Positions 1 to 7,632 of a stretch of DNA of 49,141 bases are shown piece by piece; position 1 is the first letter of the stretch; each line of letters begins with the position of its first letter. The position numbers were made by a program, and so were the translations under genes. Under the pieces are notes generated by a model that was not told the DNA's origin, searched no databases, and saw only the letters and a program-made list of their open reading frames with translations. This DNA is from Paraclostridium tenue (GTDB taxonomy: Bacteria > Bacillota > Clostridia > Peptostreptococcales > Peptostreptococcaceae): positions 1 through 49,141 of the forward strand of contig NZ_JADPFO010000010.1 of the NCBI RefSeq assembly GCF_015668515.1, given 5' to 3'.

Positions 1-77
1 CATAAATTAAAAACCTCCTAATTTGATAAATTTTGTGGGAAATACCCACAATTTAATATATTAAAATGAGTAAAAAA
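1..77. repeat. Contig-end overlap (circular closure), copy 1
   Basis: These 77 bases are identical to 49065-49141, the last bases of the window. An exact overlap of 77 is what a de Bruijn assembler leaves when a circular molecule is written as a line. No other copy is seen. Joining the ends restores the promoter and leader of the toxin gene that begins at 49067. A true terminal repeat of a linear element is possible but less likely, given the plasmid genes present. Confidence 0.9.
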
Positions 78-83
78 TGTTAC
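33..83 (-). promoter_or_regulatory. Putative promoter and operator hairpin of the toxin gene
   Basis: Read on the minus strand, GTAACA (83-78), a 17-base spacer and TATATT (60-55) form a plausible vegetative promoter. Just downstream, TTGTGGG-AAATA-CCCACAA (33-51) is an inverted repeat that falls at the expected transcription start. The ribosome binding site AGGAGG follows. The hairpin could be a repressor site or a 5' mRNA structure. The promoter assignment is inference from consensus matching. Confidence 0.45.
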
Positions 84-157
84 TTTAATTTAAAATAAAT
101 TTTATTTTGGATTAAATTGCATTAAAAAGCGAAAAAAATGTCGATTAAACACATATA

Positions 158-197
158 ATATTTTGTAGGATTTTTTAAACCTACAAAATATTATATT
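158..197. terminator. Perfect inverted repeat between the divergent toxin and membrane-protein genes
   Basis: ATAATATTTTGTAGG and its exact complement flank a short A/T-rich loop. It lies between the toxin gene (minus) and the membrane-protein gene at 229 (plus). It has no long T-run, so it may be an operator or an insulating hairpin rather than a classical terminator. Confidence 0.5.
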
Positions 198-228
198 TAA
201 TTAAGCTTTAATAAAAATGGTGATTTCT

Positions 229-690
229 ATGAAAAATGTAGAAAAATGTTCTAGGAGACAGGCTTTTTATAATAAACTAATAAGTGATTGGAATGAATTA
301 AATTTGCACTTTAAAGCTCTTATGGTGATTGGAAGTGTTATTATAGGAGCTTTATTTTTGAATATATTTATAAATCAGTTGTCAAATGATACTAGAGTAT
401 TATTTACATCTACAATATTATCAATATTTGGTTTTTTATTATCAGGTAAAAAACCAAATATTCAAGGTATGTTTAGGATGAGTAAAGATTGTAATGAAGA
501 AATAGAAGAATATAATTTTAATTGTGGAAATCTAATACAAATACTAATTTCTATATTTTTAATTAGTATTTGCTTTATATCTATAATTTTTATAGATTGG
601 ACTGAAAATTACTCTCTTTTTTCTTTTTTTAGAGATTTAATGAATGTGTCTATAGGATTTTTATTAGGAGAATCAAAATCAAACAATTGA
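229..690 (+). CDS. Four-helix membrane protein, unknown function
   Basis: About 153 residues. Four hydrophobic segments are visible: near residues 27-48, 55-73, 102-124 and 132-148. A short charged loop (SGKKPNIQGMFRMSKDCNEE) lies between the second and third. No family is recognised. The start at 229 is preferred over the ATG at 217 because GGTGAT sits 7-8 bases before it, while 217 has no ribosome binding site. The gene is divergent from the pore-forming toxin across a 226-base intergenic region, so a protective or accessory role is possible, but this is only inference from position. Confidence 0.7.
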   Translation: MKNVEKCSRRQAFYNKLISDWNELNLHFKALMVIGSVIIGALFLNIFINQLSNDTRVLFTSTILSIFGFLLSGKKPNIQGMFRMSKDCNEEIEEYNFNCGNLIQILISIFLISICFISIIFIDWTENYSLFSFFRDLMNVSIGFLLGESKSNN

Positions 691-811
691 AGTATTTAAA
701 AAATATTTTATAAAAAATTTGGTTATAAAAGGTAAACAGTTGTATTAAAAATGGCATAGATGTTATGTAAAAGCCTAGATTTCTTAAAATAATTTTTTAG
801 ATTTATTGGAT

Positions 812-839
812 AAAGTAGCCTTTATTCAAAGGCTACTTT
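812..839. terminator. Terminator between two convergent genes
   Basis: AAAGTAGCCTTT-ATTC-AAAGGCTACTTT is a perfect 12-bp stem followed by a T-rich tract on the plus strand. It ends the membrane-protein gene and also overlaps the stop codon of the convergent gene at 833. Confidence 0.8.
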
Positions 840-1501
840 ATTTTTTTATAAAAGTCTATATACGATTTTAGTATAAAATTTAAAAACTCTTGCTGATTAA
901 TACCCTTACTAGATAAATCATTAGCAATAGATTCAAAATCATTTAATATGTCACAATCAATTCTTAAACTTTTAACCTTATAATTTCTCTTTTCTTGCTT
1001 AAACTTATAAATATCATTTATTATATCTTCTAAACTATTAACTTCATTAGTAGAAGAAGATCTCTTGCTGTTTTCTATAAAGTTTTTTAATATATCTATA
1101 TTTTTAAGTAAATAACTAAGACTATCAGAGTCAGACGAACTTAGTATAAGGTTAGTATTTTCATTATTACTACTTGTAAGATTATTGCTTACAGGTGTTA
1201 TTTTTTCACCTTGAGATTCAACTTTACTTTCAAAATTTGAATCAGATTTTTCATTTGCAAGCATGTCGCTTACAGTAAGCTTATTGTAAGCTCGTCCGTT
1301 AGAACTTTCATTTTCTAATATATATTGGTTTATTTCCTTATCAAATATATAACCTTGTTTTTTTACTCTTCCCCCTACTGTACTTCTTGCAATTCCAATA
1401 TTTTTACAAAGTACAGTTAAAGAAATTCCTTTTTTTAACTGAGTATTTAAATAATCTATTTGTTTATTTATATCTAGTTTATTAAAATCATCCTTATTCA
1501 A
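833..1501 (-). CDS. DNA-binding protein with N-terminal HTH and C-terminal RHH-like region
   Basis: About 222 residues. The N-terminal 60 residues resemble a helix-turn-helix (SLTVLCKNIGIARSTVGGRV), the middle is Ser/Asn-rich and low complexity, and the C-terminal 60 residues (KVKSLRIDCDILNDFESIAN onwards) look like a ribbon-helix-helix fold. Such two-part proteins occur on clostridial plasmids, but I do not know a defined role. The start is taken as TTG at 1501, spaced from AGGGGTG; a GTG at 1510 overlaps that site. The gene's upstream region, and the gene itself, hold repeated GCTTAC/GTAAGC motifs that are likely its own operators. Plausible roles are copy control, partition or autoregulation. 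Confidence 0.6.
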   Translation of the reverse strand: MNKDDFNKLDINKQIDYLNTQLKKGISLTVLCKNIGIARSTVGGRVKKQGYIFDKEINQYILENESSNGRAYNKLTVSDMLANEKSDSNFESKVESQGEKITPVSNNLTSSNNENTNLILSSSDSDSLSYLLKNIDILKNFIENSKRSSSTNEVNSLEDIINDIYKFKQEKRNYKVKSLRIDCDILNDFESIANDLSSKGINQQEFLNFILKSYIDFYKKIK

Positions 1502-1647
1502 ATCAATCACCCCTATTAAAAGTTACAGGCTGCTTACAATAAGCTTATAGAAAGCTTTTTAGTAGCTTACATTTTGTAAGCATACAAAAATATGCTTGTA
1601 AGTTAATTGTAATATATTTATAAGCATAATGTAATAATATAGCTTAC
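1276..1647. repeat. GCTTAC/GTAAGC repeat cluster (putative operator or centromere-like site)
   Basis: GCTTAC or its complement occurs at 1532, 1565, 1576, 1594 (as GCTTGTAAG), 1642 and inside the coding region at about 1268-1291. A 16-base unit, GCTTACAATAAGCTTA, occurs exactly at 1532-1547 (plus) and 1276-1291 (minus). AGCTTACATTTTGTAAGC at 1564-1581 is an inverted repeat. The cluster covers the promoter of the DNA-binding gene, which points to autoregulation. Confidence 0.6.
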
Positions 1648-1685
1648 AAATATATTTTATTTAAATTATCTTTAATAAAACATAT

Positions 1686-2444
1686 TTAATTATCTTTTGA
1701 ATTAACCTTATTCCAAATATAGCGACTAACTATAGGTGGGACTTGCAAGTTAATTTTATTTTTTTCTATTTTTCCATCATAAACATATTTTCCTATATAT
1801 ATTGGGTTAGAAAGAATATATGCTACTCGTTGCTTTGTGAAGTTATATTTAAGCCCTATTTTTTCATAGGAAAGCCCCTTACTTCTAAGTTTGAATATAT
1901 TTTTTACTATCTCGGCTTCATTATCATTTATTGATAAAATATCATTATCTATTAAATTATACCCAAGAGGAATTCTACCCCCAGGGAATAAGTTTTTATT
2001 TCCTTTAGAAACTCTCCCCGAGTGAGTTCTTTCAGAAATTAGTTTTCTTTCAAATTCTGAGAAACTCCCTATCATTTGAAGAAACAAAAGTCCTTGAGCT
2101 GTATTTGTATTAAATTGTTCAGTTATTGATATAAATCCAACATCTATTTCTTGTAGATAATCAACCATTATCATTAGATTTTTAAGGCTTCTATGAATTC
2201 TATCTGCTTTGTAAACTATGATTGCATCTATTTCATTTTCTTTATTAGATACAAATTCAATCATTTTATTATAAGAAGGTCTATTAGAATCCTTTGCTGA
2301 TAAACCTTCATCAATATAGGTATTTACTAATTCTATATTGTTTAACTTGCAGTAAAGCTCTATTTTTTCATGTTGCATTTCTATAGAGGTATTGTCAATT
2401 TGTGATGCACTAGATATTCTAAGGTAACTTACTACTTTTTTCAT
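1686..2444 (-). CDS. Serine recombinase (resolvase/invertase family)
   Basis: 252 residues. The N-terminal catalytic domain has YLRISSASQ, with nucleophile Ser11, then YKADRIHRS (about 80-88) and SEFERKLISERTHSGR (about 129-144), the conserved Arg-containing motifs of serine recombinases. A short 'recombinase' DNA-binding part follows (GGRIPLGYNL, then an HTH-like segment RQRVAYILSN-type). It lacks the zinc-ribbon and long coiled coil of large transposon integrases. It starts 8 bases after the fic stop with a weak ribosome binding site, so translational coupling is likely. A role in multimer resolution or integration of plasmid cargo is inferred. Confidence 0.88.
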   Translation of the reverse strand: MKKVVSYLRISSASQIDNTSIEMQHEKIELYCKLNNIELVNTYIDEGLSAKDSNRPSYNKMIEFVSNKENEIDAIIVYKADRIHRSLKNLMIMVDYLQEIDVGFISITEQFNTNTAQGLLFLQMIGSFSEFERKLISERTHSGRVSKGNKNLFPGGRIPLGYNLIDNDILSINDNEAEIVKNIFKLRSKGLSYEKIGLKYNFTKQRVAYILSNPIYIGKYVYDGKIEKNKINLQVPPIVSRYIWNKVNSKDN

Positions 2445-2452
2445 TTTAAAAA

Positions 2453-3160
2453 TTATTCAAAATCCCAAAGTTGTTTATATTCTTCTCTAAAGTCTGGTAG
2501 ACTTTCTAAGTATTTTGTTAATGGCTCATAGTAGTCTACATCACATAAATTTAGACTTTCTCTATATAAATCTTCACTATCCCAAGATACTATTTTTATA
2601 GGTAGATTATTTTCAAGCATTTGTTTTGGCATAAGAAATCTTCCTATACGTCCATTACCATCTTGAAATGGATGAATAAGTTCAAATCTATGATGAAATG
2701 CTGCTATATCTGCTAATGTTACATTTTCTAAACTATAGTACCATTCAAGTAATTCATCTAATTTTGATTGAACTTCAAATGGTTGTGCTATTTTTTCTTT
2801 AGTACCGACTATCATATTAGGAATTGTTTTGTATATTCCTGCATAGCCTCTTTGATGCATTGTAGTGTTAAACATAAGTCTTGCATGAAGGTCTTTTAAA
2901 AATTGGGCATCAATTTTCTTTCCTAAAGTTTCTATTATTCTATCAAATACGTAACTTGAGTTTACTGTTTCTTGGACATCATCTAAAGTATGTTTTCCTG
3001 TAACTACATTTTTATCTAATAAAAGGGCTAAGGCCTCTGTTGTAAATGTACTTCCTTCTATTTTATTTGAGTGGTATAAAAAGCTGTGTTTTAAAATGCT
3101 ATATAAGGAGTTTTTAAGATCCTTTGTTTCTAGTAACATATTTATAAAATTTTTACTCAT
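2453..3160 (-). CDS. fic: Fic-domain protein (probable AMP-transferase)
   Basis: 235 residues. The Fic core HPFQDGNGRIGR (163-174) is complete, with catalytic His163. Fic enzymes usually transfer AMP from ATP to a target hydroxyl. Near the N-terminus, SNKIEG (31-36) matches the inhibitory-helix motif [S/T]xxxE[G/N], with Glu35 expected to block ATP binding, so this is a class II-type, self-inhibited Fic. The ribosome binding site GGAGG precedes the ATG. No separate antitoxin is needed or seen. It forms an operon with the serine recombinase downstream. The target is unknown; a host-signalling or plasmid-maintenance role is inferred. Confidence 0.88.
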   Translation of the reverse strand: MSKNFINMLLETKDLKNSLYSILKHSFLYHSNKIEGSTFTTEALALLLDKNVVTGKHTLDDVQETVNSSYVFDRIIETLGKKIDAQFLKDLHARLMFNTTMHQRGYAGIYKTIPNMIVGTKEKIAQPFEVQSKLDELLEWYYSLENVTLADIAAFHHRFELIHPFQDGNGRIGRFLMPKQMLENNLPIKIVSWDSEDLYRESLNLCDVDYYEPLTKYLESLPDFREEYKQLWDFE

Positions 3161-3216
3161 TTTTATTAATTTCCTCCTTATCGTTTTATAAATTTATAGT
3201 TTTATTATATCTAAAG

Positions 3217-3242
3217 GTCAAATAAATTGGCATTTATTTGAC
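3217..3242. promoter_or_regulatory. Inverted repeat upstream of fic
   Basis: GTCAAATAAA-TTGGCA-TTTATTTGAC has perfect 10-bp arms about 57 bases upstream of the fic start, and next to a TATAAT-like box on the minus strand. It probably marks an operator for the fic-recombinase operon. Confidence 0.4.
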
Positions 3243-3550
3243 TTTTTTACTTTTTATTATACCATGAACACTTGAAATACAAAGCTTTATTCAATTTATA
3301 TTGTAAATATTTTTTTAATCTATTAAAAATATTAATTTAAGTTTGTGTTATAAACTGTAAATTTATTAAAAAACAAAAATTATTTTTAAAAATTAGGTTG
3401 CTATTTTTATATGTCATATTAAATTTCTTATTTATAGACTATAAATTGAAAAACTATACTTTGTATTAAATAAAAGATATTTTTTTCAAAGATACTTGAG
3501 GAAAATAAAAATGAGAAATTTTAATGTCTATAATTGATGTTAGGATGTTA

Positions 3551-3596
3551 TAAAAATAAGAAAGATTAGAATATAAAATAATCTTTCTTATTTTTA
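3551..3596 (+). terminator. Strong terminator hairpin
   Basis: TAAAAATAAGAAAGATTA and its exact complement (18-bp arms, 10-base loop) with a trailing T-rich tract. It isolates the parA operon from upstream transcription. Confidence 0.7.
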
Positions 3597-3868
3597 TTTA
3601 ATGTATTATTTAAAACTATTTAGACATATTTAGAAGTATTTGAAAACGTATCTTGAATGTTTTAAATATGACAAATAGGAAGTGTATTATTACTTATAAA
3701 ATAGAGTATCTACATATCTAATTTATAGATTATGTAGCTTTATTTAATACTTTTTAAATAGTTATTAAATAAATATTAAATACATATTTAAAAAGTATTA
3801 AAAATATAGTAAAATAGTTATTAAATAAAGATTAAATATAAATTTAATCTAAAAAAGGAGTAAGGAAA

Positions 3869-4717
3869 TTGGCTAAAAATCAAACAATTCTAACACACAT
3901 GAGTTTTAAAGGCGGAAGTTCTAAGACTTGTTTAAATTTAAATTTTATACATCAATTTTGTACAAATTATCCTGATAAAAAAGTACTATTTATAGATGCA
4001 GATCCTCAATCTAATGCATCAGTTTTTTTATTAGGTGAAGAAGTAATTCAATCTGATATATATACTTTAAAAGATGGACTTGAAAATGATGTTGAGATTA
4101 GTAAATTAATTATAAAATCTCCATTAGATAAGTTTAAAAATTTAGATATAATAGCAAGCAATATAGATATGGTTACGCTTGAATTAATACTTAATACAAA
4201 GCCAGGAAAAGAATATACGCTATTAAACTATTTAACAGAGGATAAAAATATAGATGTTTTATCAGAATATGATTTAGTAGTATTTGATTTAAATCCTGCC
4301 ATATCAGTTTTAAATACGAATGTATTTATATGTTGTACAGATATAATTCCTATAATAAATTATGGTTGTTATAGTACCTTAACAGGATATGATTTATTAT
4401 TAAAAACTTACGGAGATATAAAAAAGGCACTTAGAGTTGATAAAGACGATATAAGAAAACCAGTTATAACTAAGTTTGAAAAACAAGAAAATAATAAAAT
4501 CAGAATGTGGCTTGAGTGTGCAACTGAAAAAGGAATTTTAGGAAATACTTTTAAACAAACAATGAGAAAATCAGTTCATTATGAAAATTCAATATTATAC
4601 AATGAAGCAATAAGTGAGTATGTTAATGTTAAAGAAAGAAAAATAAAAACAGATATAATTAATGAGATGACTGATTTAATTAATGAATACATAGAAGATG
4701 GAATAATAACTATTTAA
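3869..4717 (+). CDS. parA: ParA-type partition ATPase
   Basis: 282 residues. It has a deviant Walker A motif KGGSSKT (14-20) with the signature Lys14, Walker A' LFIDADPQSN (about 39-48), and Walker B LVVFDLNP (about 133-140). These are hallmarks of ParA/Soj/MinD ATPases, which move plasmids by ATP-dependent DNA binding. The start is TTG at 3869, 8 bases after AAGGAG. A small ribbon-helix-helix protein follows 93 bases downstream, as in type Ib partition loci. AT-rich direct repeats lie both upstream and in the gap. It is short and lacks an N-terminal HTH, consistent with a partner that does the autoregulation. Confidence 0.88.
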   Translation: MAKNQTILTHMSFKGGSSKTCLNLNFIHQFCTNYPDKKVLFIDADPQSNASVFLLGEEVIQSDIYTLKDGLENDVEISKLIIKSPLDKFKNLDIIASNIDMVTLELILNTKPGKEYTLLNYLTEDKNIDVLSEYDLVVFDLNPAISVLNTNVFICCTDIIPIINYGCYSTLTGYDLLLKTYGDIKKALRVDKDDIRKPVITKFEKQENNKIRMWLECATEKGILGNTFKQTMRKSVHYENSILYNEAISEYVNVKERKIKTDIINEMTDLINEYIEDGIITI

Positions 4718-4800
4718 TAATTATTTAATTAATATTAAAAAGATATTTAAAATATATTGAATTAATATTAAATATAGATTAAATCTTTATTTAATAATTG
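4718..4800. repeat. AT-rich repeats between the partition genes
   Basis: The gap holds repeated TATTTAAT/ATTAAATA units (for example TTAATATTAAATATAGATTA), like those upstream of parA. It is a possible part of the centromere bound by the downstream protein. Confidence 0.35.
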
Positions 4801-4810
4801 GAGGTAAGGT

Positions 4811-5167
4811 ATGAACATTGAAAATCCAATGTTAAACAAGAAAAGTAGTTTATTAAATATAAAGCAAAAAATAGATGAAAAATCAACAGGACAAGAATTT
4901 ATTGAACCAAAAAATAATGAAATAAATATATTGGATTTAATAAATAAACCTAAAGCAAAAGAAGAAAAAGTAATGCTTGGAATTAAGCTTAAAAAAGAGG
5001 TTGCAGATAAGGTTAAGTCTTTTTCTTATGAAAATAATATGACAGTATCAGAAGTATTAGAGGATATAATAAGCAAGATGTTTGCTTCAGTTGAATTAAA
5101 TGAAGAGGCTCTAATGGCTTATGAGGAAAAGTACAAAAAGAAGTCAAAGAAACAAAAAAAGAAATAA
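4811..5167 (+). CDS. Ribbon-helix-helix partition partner (ParB-like)
   Basis: 118 residues. The C-terminal half, KLKKEVADKVKSFSYENNMT then SEVLEDIISKMF, has the strand-helix-helix pattern of CopG/Arc-type DNA-binding proteins. The N-terminal half is polar and probably flexible, and could stimulate the ParA ATPase as in small partition proteins. The tail is very Lys-rich. GGAGG precedes the ATG. Its place after parA supports the assignment, which is otherwise based on fold pattern. Confidence 0.7.
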   Translation: MNIENPMLNKKSSLLNIKQKIDEKSTGQEFIEPKNNEINILDLINKPKAKEEKVMLGIKLKKEVADKVKSFSYENNMTVSEVLEDIISKMFASVELNEEALMAYEEKYKKKSKKQKKK

Positions 5168-5257
5168 ATATTCTAAAATATTTATCATGTTTTAAAGTAG
5201 GTTATTTAAATTATTTGTAGAACATACAATATAAAGTAATTTATAGGAGGATATTTA

Positions 5258-5503
5258 ATGGATTTAAAAATAAGTGAATTATCTCCACAATTTGAGAATA
5301 TAGCTAATAAATTAGGTATCGAAAAAGTTAAATGGCTATTTGAAGAATTTTGAGGAACATCTGTGTACTTTCCTACTGAAAAGATGATATATGAAGAATC
5401 TCGTGATAGAGAGATTTTTAATGAGTTTAATGGATTTAATATAAAAGAGTTAGCTAGTAAGTATAATATGTCTGAAAGTTATATCAGAGCTATTATACGT
5501 TAG
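5258..5503 (+). pseudogene. Mor/HTH-type regulator interrupted by a TGA
   Basis: An 81-codon frame after AGGAGG begins MDLKISELSPQF and reads WLFEEF, TGA at 5351, then GTSVYFPTEKMIYEESRDRE and an HTH (IKELASKYNMSESYIRAII). Related Mor-type proteins have 'FGGT' here, so a single GGA-to-TGA change probably created the stop. The small Mor transcription activator-like family is common in clostridial mobile DNA. Readthrough is possible but not expected. Confidence 0.65.
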
Positions 5504-6103
5504 AAAAAGGCTGGTTAATTGACAGTAGTTTAAATTATATTATAAGAAATTAATAAAATTCTAGATTTTTGACAAAACTACAAAAGAGATACATATCTAA
5601 TTTTAGATATGTATCTCTTTTAGTTTGTCCTGTTTAATGTTTCATGTGTTACTTTATATTTAAGATTTATATAAAGTAATATGTATCCAAATTGAAAAAT
5701 GGAAAATATATTTATTTTAAAGATGGTAAATCTCTGGATGTTAAATATAAAGTTAAATATTTAGATAAAGTATTTTGATAACAATTAAGATTCTAGGTTT
5801 AAGGGTGTTAAATGTGAGCTAGGGAAGACCTGTAGATAGCATAGTTACACGACTGTATTTTATACTATAAAAACAGATAAAGATGAAAATAAAAACGAAA
5901 ATTATAATTCAGAATTAAAGATAGATAATATTTTTCATACAGATGCTAACTGAAATATAGCTACCAATTTAGATAAATCTAAAACTAACGTAGATAGTCA
6001 TACTAATTATCATATAAAAGAAGTTAAAATTTCTGCACTAGGAAATAAGATTATTCTTCAAACTAGTGAATTAAAGGTTTCAAATAAATCAAATGAGAAA
6101 AAT
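5504..6103. other. Decayed coding sequence and terminator
   Basis: No intact gene. After the terminator at 5582-5621, plus-strand fragments read like protein but are broken by stops and frame changes: KYIYFKDGKSLDVKYKVKYL near 5698-5770, and KTDKDENKNENYNSELKIDN and YHIKEVKISALGNKIILQTS between about 5870 and 6080. I do not recognise the parent protein. This may be one or two relic genes in front of the yidC-like relic. Confidence 0.4.
5582..5621 (+). terminator. Terminator hairpin after the Mor-like relic
   Basis: AAAAGAGATACATATCTA and its perfect complement (18-bp arms, 4-base loop ATTT), with T-rich sequence on both sides. Confidence 0.75.
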
Positions 6104-6468
6104 GCAATTTTAACTATATTTGCACTTTATAGAACTTTTTCAAGCATGCCACAGGATTTTTCTAGTTCTATAATTCCTTGAATAAATAACTTAAACATGT
6201 CTGATAATTTATTTATATACCTTGTATATATACATTAATAATGTTAGCACCAAGTTTAATAAGCTATATACCTTATTTTAAGAAGAGTTCTCAAGTATCC
6301 CCTAATAACCATATGGCTATAATGAAAATAGTTATGAGTTTTATATTAACTGTAAGAACTCCAGTTGCATTAGGTTTATATTTTATAACTAGTGGTGTTT
6401 ACGCATTAATTGAAGATATATGCTTTAGAATTTATTTTAAATCAAAAAATAAATTGGCATTAGAATAA
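6104..6468 (+). pseudogene. YidC/Oxa1-like membrane insertase remnant
   Basis: Fragments in order read FALYRTFSSMPQDFSSSIIP, TGA (6179, where YidC proteins have Trp, TGG), INNLNMSDNLFIYLVYI, a frame change near 6235, then MAIMKIVMSFILTV and PVALGLYFITSGVYALIEDI. The order and spacing match the C-terminal transmembrane part of YidC-type insertases ('PxxMGVYWxxSxxxxxxQ'). The N-terminal half is missing or unrecognisable. At least one nonsense change and one frameshift make it a pseudogene. Confidence 0.55.
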
Positions 6469-6471
6469 ATA

Positions 6472-6493
6472 AAAGCACTCATAGGAGTGCTTT
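6472..6493. terminator. Bidirectional terminator
   Basis: AAAGCACTC-ATAG-GAGTGCTTT followed by T-rich sequence. It lies between the yidC relic (plus) and the end of the anti-sigma gene (minus). Confidence 0.75.
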
Positions 6494-6536
6494 TTAATTA
6501 GTTTCTAAAAACATATTTAAAAGATACTAATTGATT

Positions 6537-7631
6537 TTAATGAAGATCTAGTTCTATTTTTTCATTCTCAAAAATCTTTTCTTTATTATCAGAATAAATA
6601 ATAGGTGTTATTATTATTTTTTTTTCAGTTCCATTAAGTTCAAAATTACCATAGACTGTATTTTTATTATCAGACATACCATTATTGTCGCTACTTAAAG
6701 TGTTTCCATTTTCATCTTTTACTGATAAAAAATAAGTACTATCAGAGTTATTCTCCTCTACATTCATTTTGATTTTTGCTGATACTGGAGATATCCTTAT
6801 ATCATCAATTTTTAATTTATGTTTTATACCTTCTTCATCTATATCAATAACCTTGTTAACTTTAATGATTTTTACATCATTTGATATGTTAGAAGTATTT
6901 ATAGTTGTATTAAAATCCCAATTTCCAAGGCTTTTACTTAACCATCTTCCTTTTTCAATTTTTGACTCTCCGATATCAAAATCTTTAAATTGAATTTTTA
7001 TATTATAATATTTATCCTTTTCAAGAGCATTAAGTATATCAAAATCCGAGTCTCCAACACCATCGCCATCAGTATCAATTTTAGTTAAATCAACCATATA
7101 TAAAAGCTCTTTTTTATCTTCTCCTTTCACATCTCTTTGCTCAATCATTCCACCTTGACCAGGGAAAGACATATTCCCGATTGTAATAAGTGGCAAATCT
7201 GGTTTGAAATCCTTTTTATTAAAACCATGTTTTTCTAAGTCAAAATTGCTATAGTCTATACCTAAACTTACAATTAGTTGCTTATCATCTAACATTACAT
7301 CCCCTAGATTAAGAACTAAACCATCATTTTCTATTGATTGATTTCCTTCAAACTTATACTTATCAAATTCACTATAGTTCTTACCCAAAAATGACTCAAT
7401 ATGGGTTACTAATCTATTTATATAAGCCCAAGTTGTCTGAGTAGTTAAAGTTGTAGAACCTAGCACAAGTGCTACAGTTATACTTGCTATAAGTAGTTTT
7501 TTATTGGCTTTTTTTCTTGATTTTATCTTAGATTTCATTAGATTCTTCATTTTCTCATTATCAGTTTCTACTTCACTATATTTATCAAATTGAATTTTTT
7601 CATTATTTAATACCTTATATTTATCTATCAA
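6537..7631 (-). CDS. Membrane-anchored anti-sigma-like protein (DUF4179 type)
   Basis: 364 residues. A cytoplasmic N-terminus of about 44 residues rich in charged residues, one transmembrane helix (about 45-66) and a large extracellular beta-rich part are seen. It includes an acidic Ca-site-like stretch, DTDGDGVGDSDFD. This layout, and its position 1 base after an ECF sigma gene, match DUF4179-type anti-sigma factors, which hold the sigma factor at the membrane until a surface signal arrives. It starts with TTG behind GGGAGG. The signal and regulon are unknown. Confidence 0.75.
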   Translation of the reverse strand: MIDKYKVLNNEKIQFDKYSEVETDNEKMKNLMKSKIKSRKKANKKLLIASITVALVLGSTTLTTQTTWAYINRLVTHIESFLGKNYSEFDKYKFEGNQSIENDGLVLNLGDVMLDDKQLIVSLGIDYSNFDLEKHGFNKKDFKPDLPLITIGNMSFPGQGGMIEQRDVKGEDKKELLYMVDLTKIDTDGDGVGDSDFDILNALEKDKYYNIKIQFKDFDIGESKIEKGRWLSKSLGNWDFNTTINTSNISNDVKIIKVNKVIDIDEEGIKHKLKIDDIRISPVSAKIKMNVEENNSDSTYFLSVKDENGNTLSSDNNGMSDNKNTVYGNFELNGTEKKIIITPIIYSDNKEKIFENEKIELDLH

Positions 7632-7632
7632 T

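Larger units (their letters stand above)
3161..3868. other. Intergenic region with terminator and putative partition-site repeats
   Basis: No long gene. It contains the fic operator palindrome, an eight-codon frame after GAGG at about 3500 (MRNFNVYN), a terminator at 3551-3596, and then, from about 3755 to 3845, repeated ATTAAATA-type units (TTATTAAATAAATATTAAAT and variants) directly upstream of parA. The repeats are probably the binding sites of the ribbon-helix-helix partner and may serve as the centromere and operator. Confidence 0.45.

Noticed and set aside
6241-6468. Independent 75-codon gene
   Set aside because: It is the last part of a YidC-like protein whose earlier part is upstream in other frames, so it belongs to a pseudogene.
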